Source of the DNA: Periweissella beninensis
Lineage (GTDB): Bacteria; Bacillota; Bacilli; Lactobacillales; Lactobacillaceae
Assembly: GCF_016908275.1 (NCBI RefSeq)
Contig: NZ_JAFBDN010000007.1
Coordinates: 22,633-86,632, forward strand
Direction: 5' to 3'
Length of the DNA: 64,000 nucleotides
Positions 8,817 to 18,350 of this stretch are shown one piece after another (position 1 is the first letter of the stretch; the number at the start of each line of letters is the position of its first letter). The position numbers and the translations under genes were made by a program. The notes beneath the pieces are model-generated. The model had not been told where the DNA came from, did not search any database, and saw nothing but the letters and a program-made list of their open reading frames with translations.

Positions 8817-9947
8817 TTATTGTAAATAAGTAGTTACTAAATCGTCATAGGTTTTGATCATCGTAATAACTTGATCAGTTTCAACATATTCATCAACCAT
8901 ATGGGCTTTTTCCCAAGGCCCCGGTCCCATAACAATTGTTTCAAACTGATGAAGGCCTTTAACAAATTCAGAAGCATCAGTGGCACCATGAATAACTCCT
9001 AGGGTTGGTTCTTGCTTGAAGTTATTTTGGTACGCAAGTTTGGCAGCTGCAACGAGTGAACCGTTGGGATCACTTTCTACGGGCCAAAAGCTATTATCGA
9101 TGGTTAAGGTGAGCTGAGCATTGGTTTGTTGATTTAAATTGGCAAGTAAAGTTTGTAATTTGAGGGTAACGGCATCATTATAAAAATTAGGAATGGGGCG
9201 TATGTTACCACGTAAGAACCCTTCACCAGGGATTGAATTAACCTGATGGCCACTAGCAATCACCGTAATTGAGTGTACAACTGGTCCTAGGGTCGAATGA
9301 ACCGGTGCTTGATCGAAGAGTGTTTTTTCTTCATTATAAAAAGCAACTAAACCATCAATAGCATTGATACCGGCTGCTGGCATTGATGAATGGACTTGTT
9401 TACCTTCAGCGGTCACTGTATAATTTAATGAGCCATTATGGGCATAAATAATATGAGCATCAGTCGGTTCAGCGACGATTAGTGCTGTTAGATCATCAGC
9501 GTAATGTAGTTGAGTGAGTTGGTGAGCGCCTTGCGCACCATTTTCTTCACCAACGGTTAACATTAGGCGCACACGGCCATTTAATGTATCCGCTGATTTG
9601 GCTAAATTAATAAACGCAAATACAAGGGCAGCGATTCCTGATTTCATGTCAGCAGCGCCACGCCCATACAAGCGATTATCAACAATAGTTGCTTTGTAAG
9701 GAAGGTATTGCCATTTTGCTGGATCACCAGGTAAAACGGTATCTAAATGACCAGTTAGCCCGACAACGGTTTCTCCTTGGCCAATCTCAGCAATTAAGCT
9801 ACTACGATTTTTGGAGTAACTAACAAGTTTACTCGAAATATTATGATGTGTTAGCTGATCAGCGATTAATTGCGCTAATTCATTTTCATTATCATTGGCA
9901 GTATTAATATCAATAAGGTTACTAAGAAATTTAATCGCTGGGTGCAT
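8817..9947 (-). CDS. M20 family peptidase/deacylase (ArgE/DapE type)
   Basis: Zinc-dependent amidohydrolase of the ArgE/DapE/ACY1 family, 376 aa. Metal ligand motifs are visible: GHLDTV (His, Asp), GRGAADMKSG (bridging Asp), GEENGAQG (catalytic Glu plus ligand), VAEPT and, near the C-terminus, HGATDASEF. The insert domain with VHSSMPAAGINAID matches the dimerisation/substrate region. Substrate cannot be decided; annotation as succinyl-diaminopimelate desuccinylase is common for such genes, but no lysine-pathway neighbours are present. GAGGG precedes the ATG by 7 bases. Confidence 0.9.
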   Translation of the reverse strand: MHPAIKFLSNLIDINTANDNENELAQLIADQLTHHNISSKLVSYSKNRSSLIAEIGQGETVVGLTGHLDTVLPGDPAKWQYLPYKATIVDNRLYGRGAADMKSGIAALVFAFINLAKSADTLNGRVRLMLTVGEENGAQGAHQLTQLHYADDLTALIVAEPTDAHIIYAHNGSLNYTVTAEGKQVHSSMPAAGINAIDGLVAFYNEEKTLFDQAPVHSTLGPVVHSITVIASGHQVNSIPGEGFLRGNIRPIPNFYNDAVTLKLQTLLANLNQQTNAQLTLTIDNSFWPVESDPNGSLVAAAKLAYQNNFKQEPTLGVIHGATDASEFVKGLHQFETIVMGPGPWEKAHMVDEYVETDQVITMIKTYDDLVTTYLQ

Positions 9948-10161
9948 ATTGAGCCCTCTTTCATTAAAAAAATTTAATTAGTTTTAATCATACGCCAATT
10001 TATTGCGCTTGTATATCAAGTTTTTTAAAATATAACATAAATTAATTGTTAGCGAAATAAGCTGTAGAAGCTGTTTAACGCTAAAATGGGCTAATTAATG
10101 AATATTTATAAAATAGTATTGGATATCTTTATATCAATAAAAATTAGGAGCAGAAGTTAAA

Positions 10162-11517
10162 ATGGATTTACCAAAAGATTTTGTTAGTAAGTATCAAAAG
10201 TTATTAGGAACACAAGCGGCTGCTTTTTTTGCGGCGTTTGATGAACCAATCAAAAAAGGCTATCGGATTAATCCTCTTAAAATAAATCAGCAATTAGCGG
10301 ATACTGACCGCACAGCCTCAATTGATTATGTACCATTTGGGTACTATGGCAAAGTAAAGGGGCATTCGATTGATCACACAACGGGGCTAGTTTATTCCCA
10401 AGAGCCTAGTGCCATGTTAGTGGGTGAAGTTGCTCGACCTAAGCCAGGAGAAAAAGTCCTTGATTTATCAGCAGCCCCAGGTGGCAAGACAACGCATTTA
10501 GCCAGTTATTTAGGCAATTCAGGCTTATTAGTATCAAATGAAATCTTTAAAAAGCGAGCAGTGATTCTTGCGGAAAATGTCGAACGGTTTGGTCTAAGAA
10601 ATGTAGTCGTAACCAATGAAAGTCCCCAGAAATTGGCACCACTCTTTCCTAATTTCTTTGATCGCATTGTGGTTGATGCACCATGTTCAGGGGAGGGAAT
10701 GTTTCGAAAGGATCCTGATGCCATGCAGTATTGGCATCAAGATTATCCAAAAGAGTGCGCGCGGTTACAACGGGAAATTTTAGCTGCAGCAGTTAAAATG
10801 TTAGCGCCAGAAGCGGAATTAATTTACTCGACATGTACTTTTGCGCCCGAAGAAAATGAACAAATTATCGCGTGGCTGCTAAAAACTTATCCGGCATTAG
10901 AATTACTACCAATTGATAAACCAGCTAATGTTGATGATGGCCAACCAGCGTGGGCGGACAATAATCCTGAATTAAGTAAAACAGCGCGCCTATTCCCCCA
11001 TCATTTTGCGGGTGAAGGCCATTTTATTGCTAAGTTAAAATGGCACAAACCAGTTATGCAAACTACGCCTAAGTTAGTGACAAGCAATTTGACATGTGAG
11101 CAACAAAAACTGTGGCAAATATTTGCCACTGACAATATATTAACCGATTTACCAGGTGTTTTGGTCACATTCGGGGATCAGTTATATTGTGTACCTAAAA
11201 TGATGATTGATTTGAAAAGATTAACTATTATGCGTGCTGGGGTACACATGGGCACCTTTAAAAAGAATCGGTTTGAGCCAAGTTTTGCTTTAGGATTAGC
11301 GTTAACGCCCTTAGAGACTAAAAAACAAATTGAAATTACTGAAGAACAGTGGCGGCAGTATGTGCATGGTGAAACACTGACCCTAACATCAGCGCCTGTG
11401 ACAGGTAATGGTTGGTACCAAGTTGTTGTTAATGGTAATGGTTTTGGTTTTGCGAAGGTGGTTGGCCAAACGCTTAAAAATTTTTATCCAAAGGGCCTAC
11501 GCTTTTTGGTTAAATAA
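10162..11517 (+). CDS. RsmF-like rRNA (cytosine-5) methyltransferase
   Basis: SAM-dependent m5C methyltransferase of the NOL1/NOP2/Sun family, 451 aa. The SAM-binding segment is VLDLSAAPGGKTTHLAS. The two catalytic cysteines lie in motif IV (VDAPCSGEGMFRKD) and motif VI (YSTCTF). The C-terminal third, with a PUA-like RsmF C-terminal domain, ends KNFYPKGLRFLVK. By homology it modifies 16S rRNA; the exact base is not determinable here. AGGAGC precedes the ATG. It is followed by a terminator shared with the opposing gene. Confidence 0.93.
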   Translation: MDLPKDFVSKYQKLLGTQAAAFFAAFDEPIKKGYRINPLKINQQLADTDRTASIDYVPFGYYGKVKGHSIDHTTGLVYSQEPSAMLVGEVARPKPGEKVLDLSAAPGGKTTHLASYLGNSGLLVSNEIFKKRAVILAENVERFGLRNVVVTNESPQKLAPLFPNFFDRIVVDAPCSGEGMFRKDPDAMQYWHQDYPKECARLQREILAAAVKMLAPEAELIYSTCTFAPEENEQIIAWLLKTYPALELLPIDKPANVDDGQPAWADNNPELSKTARLFPHHFAGEGHFIAKLKWHKPVMQTTPKLVTSNLTCEQQKLWQIFATDNILTDLPGVLVTFGDQLYCVPKMMIDLKRLTIMRAGVHMGTFKKNRFEPSFALGLALTPLETKKQIEITEEQWRQYVHGETLTLTSAPVTGNGWYQVVVNGNGFGFAKVVGQTLKNFYPKGLRFLVK

Positions 11518-11531
11518 AAGAATAATCATAA

Positions 11532-11572
11532 AAAAACATGATCCTGAAGTTGTGAGCAAGGACCATGTTTTT
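11532..11572. terminator. Bidirectional terminator
   Basis: AAAAACATG...TCCT / AGGA...CATGTTTTT, with T-runs on both strands between converging genes. Confidence 0.8.
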
Positions 11573-11587
11573 GACTTTTAGGATTTA

Positions 11588-12103
11588 TTATTTCCCCTTT
11601 GTATTTTTATGAACGGCGTGGGTTAAAAGACCTCCGTAAAATTTACGGGCGTTCTTATCAACTTTACTAGTTACAATTTGTTTTTGGGTAGGCGTTGGGT
11701 GTGCAGTTTGTTTGTGTTGCTGACGTAATTGGGCGCGAACAGTTTTCTTTTTAGCTTGCATAATTTCAAAATTTGCTTGATTAGTATCTGCTAAAATTAA
11801 AATTTCTTGTGCATGTGCTTGGAAAAAATCAAAGGCTTCTTTATTACTAGTTTGAACATAAAAACGGGCAATTCTAGTAGCTGCTGTTTGTGCTAATTGG
11901 CTATTTGACAACGGAGTATCATTAGAAATAGCAATTGTTTCAGCCTGATTATTATCATTAACTAGGATGTAATAATAAGTATTGTTTTGCGTAAAAAAAT
12001 CAGCATGCCAACTGATAATATTAGTAGTATTAGCTGGGATGGCAGCATCTTTTGGGGTTTTTAGATGATTTGTTAAAAGCTTAGTTCCATAAATGACAAA
12101 CAT
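11588..12103 (-). CDS. Unknown protein, possibly DUF6933-like
   Basis: The start was set at the ATG whose 5' end is 12103, because AGG sits 7 bases upstream; the earlier ATG at 12109 would leave one base. The product is 171 aa, cytosolic. SWHADFF followed by a strand ending TYYYILVNDNNQAETIAISN resembles the DUF6933 family (short plasmid/chromosomal proteins of unknown role). The C-terminus is basic (KKKTVRAQLRQQHKQ and KNARKFYG). It is divergent from the envelope genes that follow. Confidence 0.75.
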   Translation of the reverse strand: MFVIYGTKLLTNHLKTPKDAAIPANTTNIISWHADFFTQNNTYYYILVNDNNQAETIAISNDTPLSNSQLAQTAATRIARFYVQTSNKEAFDFFQAHAQEILILADTNQANFEIMQAKKKTVRAQLRQQHKQTAHPTPTQKQIVTSKVDKNARKFYGGLLTHAVHKNTKGK

Positions 12104-12286
12104 GTTCATACCTGTACTTTTCTAAAATTATTGCAGATAGCATATTTATTTGCAGATTATCGAGTGGTTGCTTGTACTAATTATAAAAAATAAAGTAAAA
12201 TAGTACTAATGACGGAAAAACCTAGCTGAGGATAAACAAATTAAGTATGGCTATCAAAGCATATTATAGCTTGAATTTTAGATTAG

Positions 12287-12309
12287 ATAAAGTTTGGGAT
12301 AAACTTTAT
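12287..12309 (+). repeat. Palindrome in the divergent intergenic region
   Basis: ATAAAGTTT / AAACTTTAT perfect arms around gggat, about 70 bases before the DUF948 gene. It may be an operator or the end of a leader hairpin. Confidence 0.45.
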
Positions 12310-12377
12310 GATTTATATTTGAAACACTTAAAGTTCAATGTTAAACTTCTTATAATAAGATATTGGGAGGATCAGTG

Positions 12378-12785
12378 ATGAGTGGTGGACAGATTGCGGG
12401 TTTAATAGCAGCATTAGCTTTTGTAGCGTTAGTAGTGGTGATTAGTATTTTCTTAGTTAGATTAACGAAAAGCTTAGGGATTATTACTAATGATATTGAT
12501 CAAATTTCACATGAAGTAGAAGAAGTGTTAGCCAATGCTAATGTGTTATTAGCCGATGTCGATGAGAAAGTAAAAACAGTTGATCCAGCTTTTCAAGCAG
12601 TTGCTGATTTAGGCCTTTCGGTATCCGAATTAAATGGTGCTGCCAAGAATTTAACAAATCATGTTGGGAAAACCACGCGAAATGTTAGGGGCTTTAGTCG
12701 GTTAGGGTTGGTAACGATGCTTGGTAAACCAGCTTGGAATTCGTTTAAGCGGCATCGTGCGAATAAAAAAAATAAAACTAAATAA
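12378..12785 (+). CDS. DUF948 membrane-anchored protein
   Basis: Start at ATG 12378, 7 bases after GGGAGG; the upstream TTG at 12363 precedes that site. The 135 aa protein has one N-terminal membrane helix (LIAALAFVALVVVISIFLV) and a helical region with repeated heptads (NDIDQISHEVEEVLANANVLLADVDEKV), the DUF948 pattern. The C-terminus is basic. It is cotranscribed with the YtxH-like gene 27 bases downstream, a pairing common in Firmicutes and linked to envelope stress. Function is unknown. Confidence 0.88.
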   Translation: MSGGQIAGLIAALAFVALVVVISIFLVRLTKSLGIITNDIDQISHEVEEVLANANVLLADVDEKVKTVDPAFQAVADLGLSVSELNGAAKNLTNHVGKTTRNVRGFSRLGLVTMLGKPAWNSFKRHRANKKNKTK

Positions 12786-12812
12786 ATTAAGATAACCTTG
12801 GAGGTAAAAAAG

Positions 12813-13340
12813 ATGGCAAAAGCAATGAGTTTTCTAGCAGGAATAGCTGTAAGTGGTGTGGCTGCAATGGCGGCCTATAAAGCATTATCACCGGAAAAAA
12901 AGGCAGCTTTAAAAAAGCAATTGGCAGAAAAACAAGCAAGTTTACGTGATTTAGCAGTGGATTATGCCTTCTTTGCAGCTGACGCAGTTGAAGATCGCCA
13001 TGGTGAATTAAAGGAAAATAACCAACATTATGCTGATTTAACTGATAAGGCCCAAACGGTGGCAAATAAAGCCCAGGCTTTTGCAAGCAAGGCTCAAACT
13101 AAAGTTGAGGATGTCAAAGAAAAGTTAAGTAAAAAAACAAGTGAAGTGACGGAACAGACTAACCAAGTAGGCAGCACTGAAGTAAACGATATTGCCTTAG
13201 ATATTAGTGAAACTGCACTTCAGAAGCAGGATTCAAAAGACCAAGTTGTTGATGAAGCACCAGCGGCAACTAATGAATTTTGGGATAAGTTAGAAACTTT
13301 AAACCATAATCAAGATGATTCAGAAAAAACAGACAAATAA
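12813..13340 (+). CDS. YtxH-like protein
   Basis: Start ATG 12813 follows GGAGG with normal spacing. The 175 aa protein has a short hydrophobic N-terminus (SFLAGIAVSGVAAMAAYKAL), typical of YtxH proteins, then a long amphipathic helix rich in Ala, Lys and Gln (ANKAQAFASKAQTKVEDVKE), and an acidic tail containing FWDKLETLNHNQDDS. It is probably membrane-associated. It forms an operon with the DUF948 gene, which is the usual context. Confidence 0.85.
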   Translation: MAKAMSFLAGIAVSGVAAMAAYKALSPEKKAALKKQLAEKQASLRDLAVDYAFFAADAVEDRHGELKENNQHYADLTDKAQTVANKAQAFASKAQTKVEDVKEKLSKKTSEVTEQTNQVGSTEVNDIALDISETALQKQDSKDQVVDEAPAATNEFWDKLETLNHNQDDSEKTDK

Positions 13341-13395
13341 ATAGCGGTGTTATGTACCTAAAGCTAGGTGCATGCTAAGCAGATAGCATATGAAG

Positions 13396-13428
13396 AAGGA
13401 CTGAATTTCGCTAATTCAGCCCTTTTTT
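13396..13428 (+). terminator. Intrinsic terminator of DUF948-ytxH operon
   Basis: AAGGACTGAATT / AATTCAGCCCTT stem with one mismatch, followed by a T-run. Confidence 0.88.
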
Positions 13429-13836
13429 CGTAGTGAGGCTAAGCAAAGTGTCTATATAGAGGAGCAACAGTATCAACTAGTAGTGAATAGCACAGCACCG
13501 ATGTTTAAATCGTGTGGTCATAAGTATTATAGATTACGTATATAATAGATGAGCGATTAATTCATTCGTAATAATAAGTGTTGAAACCAACGCGATCATA
13601 TGTAATTATATAAATGTAAAAATTAAAAAAATAATTGTCGTTTTAATCTGCAATTAATCTTTTAACAGCGAATATTAGTTAGTCTGGCTTTTTATGAAAA
13701 ATAATTATTAAATAATAGCGAAAATCAGAATTTCACTTAGATTGGAAACTGATTAAATTTTTCTTAGGTAATTTTACCAAACGATGCTTTTTAGGTATAA
13801 TTGGCTAATGGCGTAGTTTCTAAGGAGTTAATATCA
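13429..13836 (+). other. Intergenic region upstream of stp
   Basis: About 400 AT-rich bases with no gene on either strand. The only feature I can support is the promoter at 13773-13801 and the ribosome site AAGGAG at 13822-13827. Confidence 0.6.
13773..13801 (+). promoter_or_regulatory. Promoter of stp-stk
   Basis: TTTACC at 13773-13778, 17-base spacer, TATAAT at 13796-13801. Transcription would start near 13808, which rules out the upstream in-frame start at 13801 for stp. Confidence 0.75.
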
Positions 13837-14589
13837 ATGAAAGTAGCATTTCAAACGGATATAGGGTTAAGACGGCAATCTAATCAAGATTACGTAGGGA
13901 CTTTTAAAAATAAAAAGGGATACACATTTGCGATGGTTGCAGATGGAGTTGGTGGCCAAGCAGCGGGGGATGTCGCATCAACAATGGCGGTTTTACATCT
14001 TGGTAATCAATGGGAACTAGATGACATTAGTACTCCAAAAAGAGCGAAGGAGTGGTTACTTGGGCAAGTGAAGAATGAAAATGCAGCGATTTTAGCAGCT
14101 TCACAACGCTTTAGGGACTTGCAAGGCATGGCCACAACGTTAGTAGCAACCATGATCTTTGATGATCAGCTACTAATGGCTAACATTGGTGACTCGCGGG
14201 GCTATGTTCTACATAAACAAGAATTAACACAAATAACGACAGATCATTCTTTAGTTAATGAATTAGTTAAAAATGGTAAAATTAAACCGGAAGATGCACA
14301 ACTACATCCGGATAAAAATATTATTACTCGTTGGTTGGGGGTTAACGACGAAGCACTATTGGACACATATACATACATGATAAAACCGGGGGACATCATT
14401 ATGTTATCAACGGATGGACTAACAAATTTTGTTACAGATTCAGAAATAAAAGATATCTTATCGGCAGAACTAACGTTAGATAAGAAAGTAAAAAACTTAG
14501 TAAAAAAAGCAAATAAAGCAGGTGGCCGTGATAATATTACGGTTCTTTTATTAGAACGTGAACTCGAGGTAAAGAACTATGATGCCTAA
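13837..14589 (+). CDS. stp: PP2C-type serine/threonine phosphatase
   Basis: Metal-dependent phosphatase opposing the PASTA kinase encoded next. Start ATG 13837 follows AAGGAG, giving 250 aa. PP2C motifs in order: RRQSNQD at 12-18, ADGVGG near 35-40, GDSRGYV, STDGLTN and the C-terminal GGRDNITVLLL. All metal-binding Asp residues appear present. It overlaps stk by 11 bases, so the phosphatase and kinase are made together, as in most Firmicutes. Confidence 0.95.
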   Translation: MKVAFQTDIGLRRQSNQDYVGTFKNKKGYTFAMVADGVGGQAAGDVASTMAVLHLGNQWELDDISTPKRAKEWLLGQVKNENAAILAASQRFRDLQGMATTLVATMIFDDQLLMANIGDSRGYVLHKQELTQITTDHSLVNELVKNGKIKPEDAQLHPDKNIITRWLGVNDEALLDTYTYMIKPGDIIMLSTDGLTNFVTDSEIKDILSAELTLDKKVKNLVKKANKAGGRDNITVLLLERELEVKNYDA

Positions 14590-16591
14590 TCAAATTATTG
14601 GTGGTCGGTATCAAATAAAGCGACCATTAGGTGAAGGTGGCATGGCTAATGTTTATTTAGCCCATGATCTAATTTTAGATCGGGATGTATCGCTAAAAAT
14701 TTTACGCATTGATATGGCTAGTGATGTGCGCACATCACAGCGTTTTTATCGGGAAGCGGTGGCTGCTACTGAATTAGTGCATCCAAATATTGTTTCTTTA
14801 TATGATTATGGTGAAGATCAGGGCATGCAATACCTTGTCATGGAATATATTGATGGTATGGATTTAAAGAGTTACATTAAAGAGACTTTCCCAATTCCAT
14901 ACGAAAAAGTAATAAAGATTATGGAACAAATTCTCTCAGCGGTTGCTACGGCACATCAGGCAGGGATTATTCATCGGGATTTAAAGCCACAAAATATTTT
15001 AATTGATAAGCATGAAGTTGCTAAAATTTCAGATTTTGGAATAGCATTAACTAATGATGCCGTATCAATGACACAAACTAATACTATTTTAGGCTCAGTT
15101 CATTATTTATCACCTGAACAAACGCGTGGAGGGATGGCAACCGATCGTTCTGATGTGTATTCGTTAGGTATTATTTTGTTTGAAATGCTGGTGGGGCATG
15201 TCCCTTTTGAAGGGGATAATGCTGTCGCAATTGCGTTGCAACATTCACAATCAGAAATTCCAGATTTAAAAGAATTAGATTCAAAAATTCCACAACCAAT
15301 GGAAAACGTTGTATTACGAGCAACCGCTAAAGATCCAACATTAAGATATACTTCAGTGGCTGAAATGGCGACTGACCTTAGTAGTGTCTTAGCACCACAA
15401 CGAGCAAGTGAACCACGCTTTATACCAGGGCGAATTGATGATGAAGCCACGAAAATTATTCCATTAGCTGACTTACAGTCAGAGTATGATGAAGATTTTG
15501 TAGATAATGCGAATGACCCGGTTGAAGAGGTTATGCAAAAACCAATCAAGAAAAAGCATCGCAAGCTGTGGTTGATGTTGGGTAGTCTAATGATGGCATT
15601 ATTAGTTGGCGTAGGTATATTTGCATTTGAAAATAAGACCGTTGAGGTACCAAATTTAGTAAATAAAAGTCAAGCTAATGCGGTTAAGCTAATTCAAGAT
15701 AATGACTTAAAGGTAGGCACAATTACTAAAACATCCTCCCAAAAAATAAATAGTGGCAATGTTATTTCGGCAACTCCAGGCTACAATAAGCAGGTTAAAA
15801 AAGGGACAACGGTTGATTTAGTAATTTCTAGTGGCCGTAAACTAATTCGGCTTGGTGACTATACTGGTGAAGAATATACTGAAGTAGCCACAACGCTCAA
15901 AACAAAGGGTTTTACTACCAAAGCGAAACGTGTTACCTCAAATGAAATTCCGGTTGGCGAAATTATTAGTCAAAATATCAATGCGGAGACTAAAGTAGAT
16001 CCCACAACGACGACGGTGACGTTTAATGTGAGTGCGGGGCCAAATAAAATAACGGTACCAGATTTTACAAATGCAAGTCCTGCAAAATTTTATAATTGGG
16101 CAAATAACAATAATATTAAAATTTTGCAGCCTAATAGTACTTATTCAACTAAAGTCGCTAAAGGTAAAATTGTTGAACAAAGTGTTGTGAGTGGGCAAAC
16201 GGTCGAGGAAGGTGATACTATGCGGGTAACTTTATCTAAAGGACCTAAAAAGATAACGATTCCGAACTTTATTGGTGCAACGCGGGCGAAGGTTAAAGCC
16301 TGGGCAAGTAGTAATTCCATCAATTTAAAAATTGAAAATGACAACAGTGATGATAATAATGAGGTTGTTAAACAAAGCCCTAGCAAAAATACGCAAATCA
16401 GTCTAGGTAGTACTTTAACGATTACATTAGCGGATACAACTACAAGTTCAAGTAGTGCTACGAATTCTCAAAAGCAAGAGAGTAGTGAAGACTCTAAAAA
16501 TGCTTCCAGTACCGATAGTAGTCAAAGTAGTTCAAGTGGCTCAAGTGGCTCAAGTAGTCAAGCAACTAGTACTAGTGATGATGATGATTGA
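14579..16591 (+). CDS. stk: PASTA-domain serine/threonine protein kinase
   Basis: Membrane kinase that senses muropeptides or lipid II and controls cell wall synthesis and division. The 670 aa protein has an N-terminal kinase domain: glycine loop GEGGMA (18-23), Lys40, HRDLKPQN (132-139), DFG (152-154), and a Thr-rich activation loop. One membrane helix follows near residues 330-350. Four extracellular PASTA-like repeats (VEVPNLVNKS; LIRLGDYTGEE; ITVPDFTNAS; ITIPNFIGAT) are followed by a Ser/Thr-rich tail ending in Asp. The second repeat lacks the usual V-P-N start. The tail's low-complexity AGT repeats may vary in length between strains. Confidence 0.95.
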   Translation: MMPNQIIGGRYQIKRPLGEGGMANVYLAHDLILDRDVSLKILRIDMASDVRTSQRFYREAVAATELVHPNIVSLYDYGEDQGMQYLVMEYIDGMDLKSYIKETFPIPYEKVIKIMEQILSAVATAHQAGIIHRDLKPQNILIDKHEVAKISDFGIALTNDAVSMTQTNTILGSVHYLSPEQTRGGMATDRSDVYSLGIILFEMLVGHVPFEGDNAVAIALQHSQSEIPDLKELDSKIPQPMENVVLRATAKDPTLRYTSVAEMATDLSSVLAPQRASEPRFIPGRIDDEATKIIPLADLQSEYDEDFVDNANDPVEEVMQKPIKKKHRKLWLMLGSLMMALLVGVGIFAFENKTVEVPNLVNKSQANAVKLIQDNDLKVGTITKTSSQKINSGNVISATPGYNKQVKKGTTVDLVISSGRKLIRLGDYTGEEYTEVATTLKTKGFTTKAKRVTSNEIPVGEIISQNINAETKVDPTTTTVTFNVSAGPNKITVPDFTNASPAKFYNWANNNNIKILQPNSTYSTKVAKGKIVEQSVVSGQTVEEGDTMRVTLSKGPKKITIPNFIGATRAKVKAWASSNSINLKIENDNSDDNNEVVKQSPSKNTQISLGSTLTITLADTTTSSSSATNSQKQESSEDSKNASSTDSSQSSSSGSSGSSSQATSTSDDDD

Positions 16592-16618
16592 TTAAAAAAT
16601 GTTTTAGGTTATATGTGA

Positions 16619-16652
16619 GAAGGCCAATGCTAGTTTTAGCGGCCTTTTTTTT
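16619..16652 (+). terminator. Intrinsic terminator of stp-stk
   Basis: AAGGCC / GGCCTT outer stem with inner GCTA / TAGC pairing and eight T residues. Confidence 0.88.
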
Positions 16653-16739
16653 ATAAAAAGTTTAGTTTATTTATCATAGGTATGCTTAATTATAGTAGGT
16701 ATGGTAAAATTTAAGATTGAGTAACAATGGAGGTGAACC

Positions 16740-17513
16740 GTGTTTGGATTTAAAGGAAAAAAACAACCCACGATAGATAGCAATGAAACATTAGACTTGC
16801 AACGTATACCAAAGCATGTGGCAATAATTATGGATGGTAATGGGCGTTGGGCTCAACAAAGACATTTACCACGCATCGCTGGTCATAAAGAAGGAATGAA
16901 CACTGTTAAAAAAATAACGATGGTTGCTAATGATTTAGGTATTCAAGTTTTAACACTGTATGCTTTTTCAACTGAGAATTGGAAACGGCCAGATCAGGAA
17001 GTTAATTATTTAATGGGTTTACCTGTAACTTTTTTTGATACATTTGTACCAGAGCTCATTGCTAATAATATTCAAGTTCAGGTGATTGGCTATACGGATC
17101 AATTACCAGCAAAAACACAAAAAGCCGTGAATAATGCAATTGAGCAGACTAAAAATAATACGGGCATGGTTTTAAATTTTGCTTTAAATTATGGTAGCCG
17201 AGCAGAAATCGTGAGTGCAGTACAAGCGATTAGTCAAGAAGTGGTTACTAACAATTTAACAATTGAGGCGATTGATGAAACATTAATCAGTGAGCACTTG
17301 ATGACAAAACAGCTTAATGAGCTTGCTGATCCAGATGTAATTATTCGAACCAGTGGCGAGCAACGTATTAGTAATTTTTTACTTTGGCAAATCGCCTATA
17401 GTGAGTTTGTGTTTATTGATGAGCATTGGCCAGCAGTTGATGCTACTATTTTTAAACATGCGTTGTTCCTTTATCAAAAACGGGATCGTCGTTTTGGCGG
17501 TTTAAATAAGTAG
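16740..17513 (+). CDS. uppS: Undecaprenyl diphosphate synthase
   Basis: Condenses isopentenyl diphosphate units into the C55 lipid carrier for cell wall synthesis. GTG start at 16740 after GGAGGTG; 257 aa. The active-site segment is IIMDGNGRWAQQR (catalytic Asp), followed by AGHKEGM, LYAFSTENWKRP and the C-terminal RTSGEQRISNFLLWQIAYSEF. It is the first gene of the uppS-cdsA-rseP-proS operon, conserved in Firmicutes. Confidence 0.97.
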   Translation: MFGFKGKKQPTIDSNETLDLQRIPKHVAIIMDGNGRWAQQRHLPRIAGHKEGMNTVKKITMVANDLGIQVLTLYAFSTENWKRPDQEVNYLMGLPVTFFDTFVPELIANNIQVQVIGYTDQLPAKTQKAVNNAIEQTKNNTGMVLNFALNYGSRAEIVSAVQAISQEVVTNNLTIEAIDETLISEHLMTKQLNELADPDVIIRTSGEQRISNFLLWQIAYSEFVFIDEHWPAVDATIFKHALFLYQKRDRRFGGLNK

Positions 17514-17534
17514 AAGTGGAGAAAATAAAAAACA

Positions 17535-18332
17535 ATGAAAACTAGAGTGTTAACGGCGATTGTTGCCTTAGCTGTTTTTATCCCATTATTAATATTAGGT
17601 GGTTTACCATTACAAATTTTGATTGCCTTTATGGCGATTGTAGCGGTTGATGAAATTTTAATCATGCGAAAAAAACTATTAATTTCATTTGAAGCGATTA
17701 TTAGTAATATTGCAGTGATAATCGCAGTTCTACCAACTAGTTGGTGGCAAAATAATACGATTAAAATTTTAAGCCAAAATAATTTGATGTATCTCTTCAT
17801 TATTTTGATGCTTTTACACACGGTAATTAGTAAAAATCATTTTACGTTTGATGATGCGGCGATTATGGTACTGACGGTCTTTTACGTCGGCTTTGGGTTC
17901 CATTTCTTTATGAGCGCGAGAAATATGAATAACGGTTTAGCAACCCTTTTTTATGCGTTATTAATTGTCTGGATAACGGACTCAGGTGCCTATTTAGTCG
18001 GCCGACAAATTGGTAAGCATAAGTTGGCCCCACGCATTAGTCCCAATAAAACTTGGGAAGGGTCAATTGGCGGAACAGTTGTTTCAGTAATTGTTTCGGC
18101 AATTTATCTTTTATTTTTTCCACAGACGTATAGTTGGTCAATTATGATTGTTATTTCATTGATTGCATCGTGCGCGGGACAATTTGGTGACTTGATTGAA
18201 TCAGCGTTAAAACGCTATTATAATGTAAAGGATTCAGGTAAAATTTTACCAGGGCATGGTGGTATATTGGACCGGTTTGATAGTCTCTTATTAGTACTAC
18301 CAGTTTTATATTTACTGGGCGTAATAAATTAG
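17535..18332 (+). CDS. cdsA: Phosphatidate cytidylyltransferase
   Basis: Makes CDP-diacylglycerol from phosphatidate and CTP for phospholipid synthesis. Polytopic membrane protein of 265 aa with about seven hydrophobic segments. The family signature is near the C-terminus: ISPNKTWEGSIGG (about 170-182), then GDLIESALKRYYNVKDSGKILPGHGGILDRFDS. It lies 21 bases after uppS and 18 bases before rseP. Confidence 0.96.
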   Translation: MKTRVLTAIVALAVFIPLLILGGLPLQILIAFMAIVAVDEILIMRKKLLISFEAIISNIAVIIAVLPTSWWQNNTIKILSQNNLMYLFIILMLLHTVISKNHFTFDDAAIMVLTVFYVGFGFHFFMSARNMNNGLATLFYALLIVWITDSGAYLVGRQIGKHKLAPRISPNKTWEGSIGGTVVSVIVSAIYLLFFPQTYSWSIMIVISLIASCAGQFGDLIESALKRYYNVKDSGKILPGHGGILDRFDSLLLVLPVLYLLGVIN

Positions 18333-18350
18333 AAAAGTGAGGATAAATAT

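Noticed and set aside
15103..15564. Long minus-strand frame inside stk
   Set aside because: It lies fully opposite conserved kinase codons, with no ribosome site; it is an antisense shadow.
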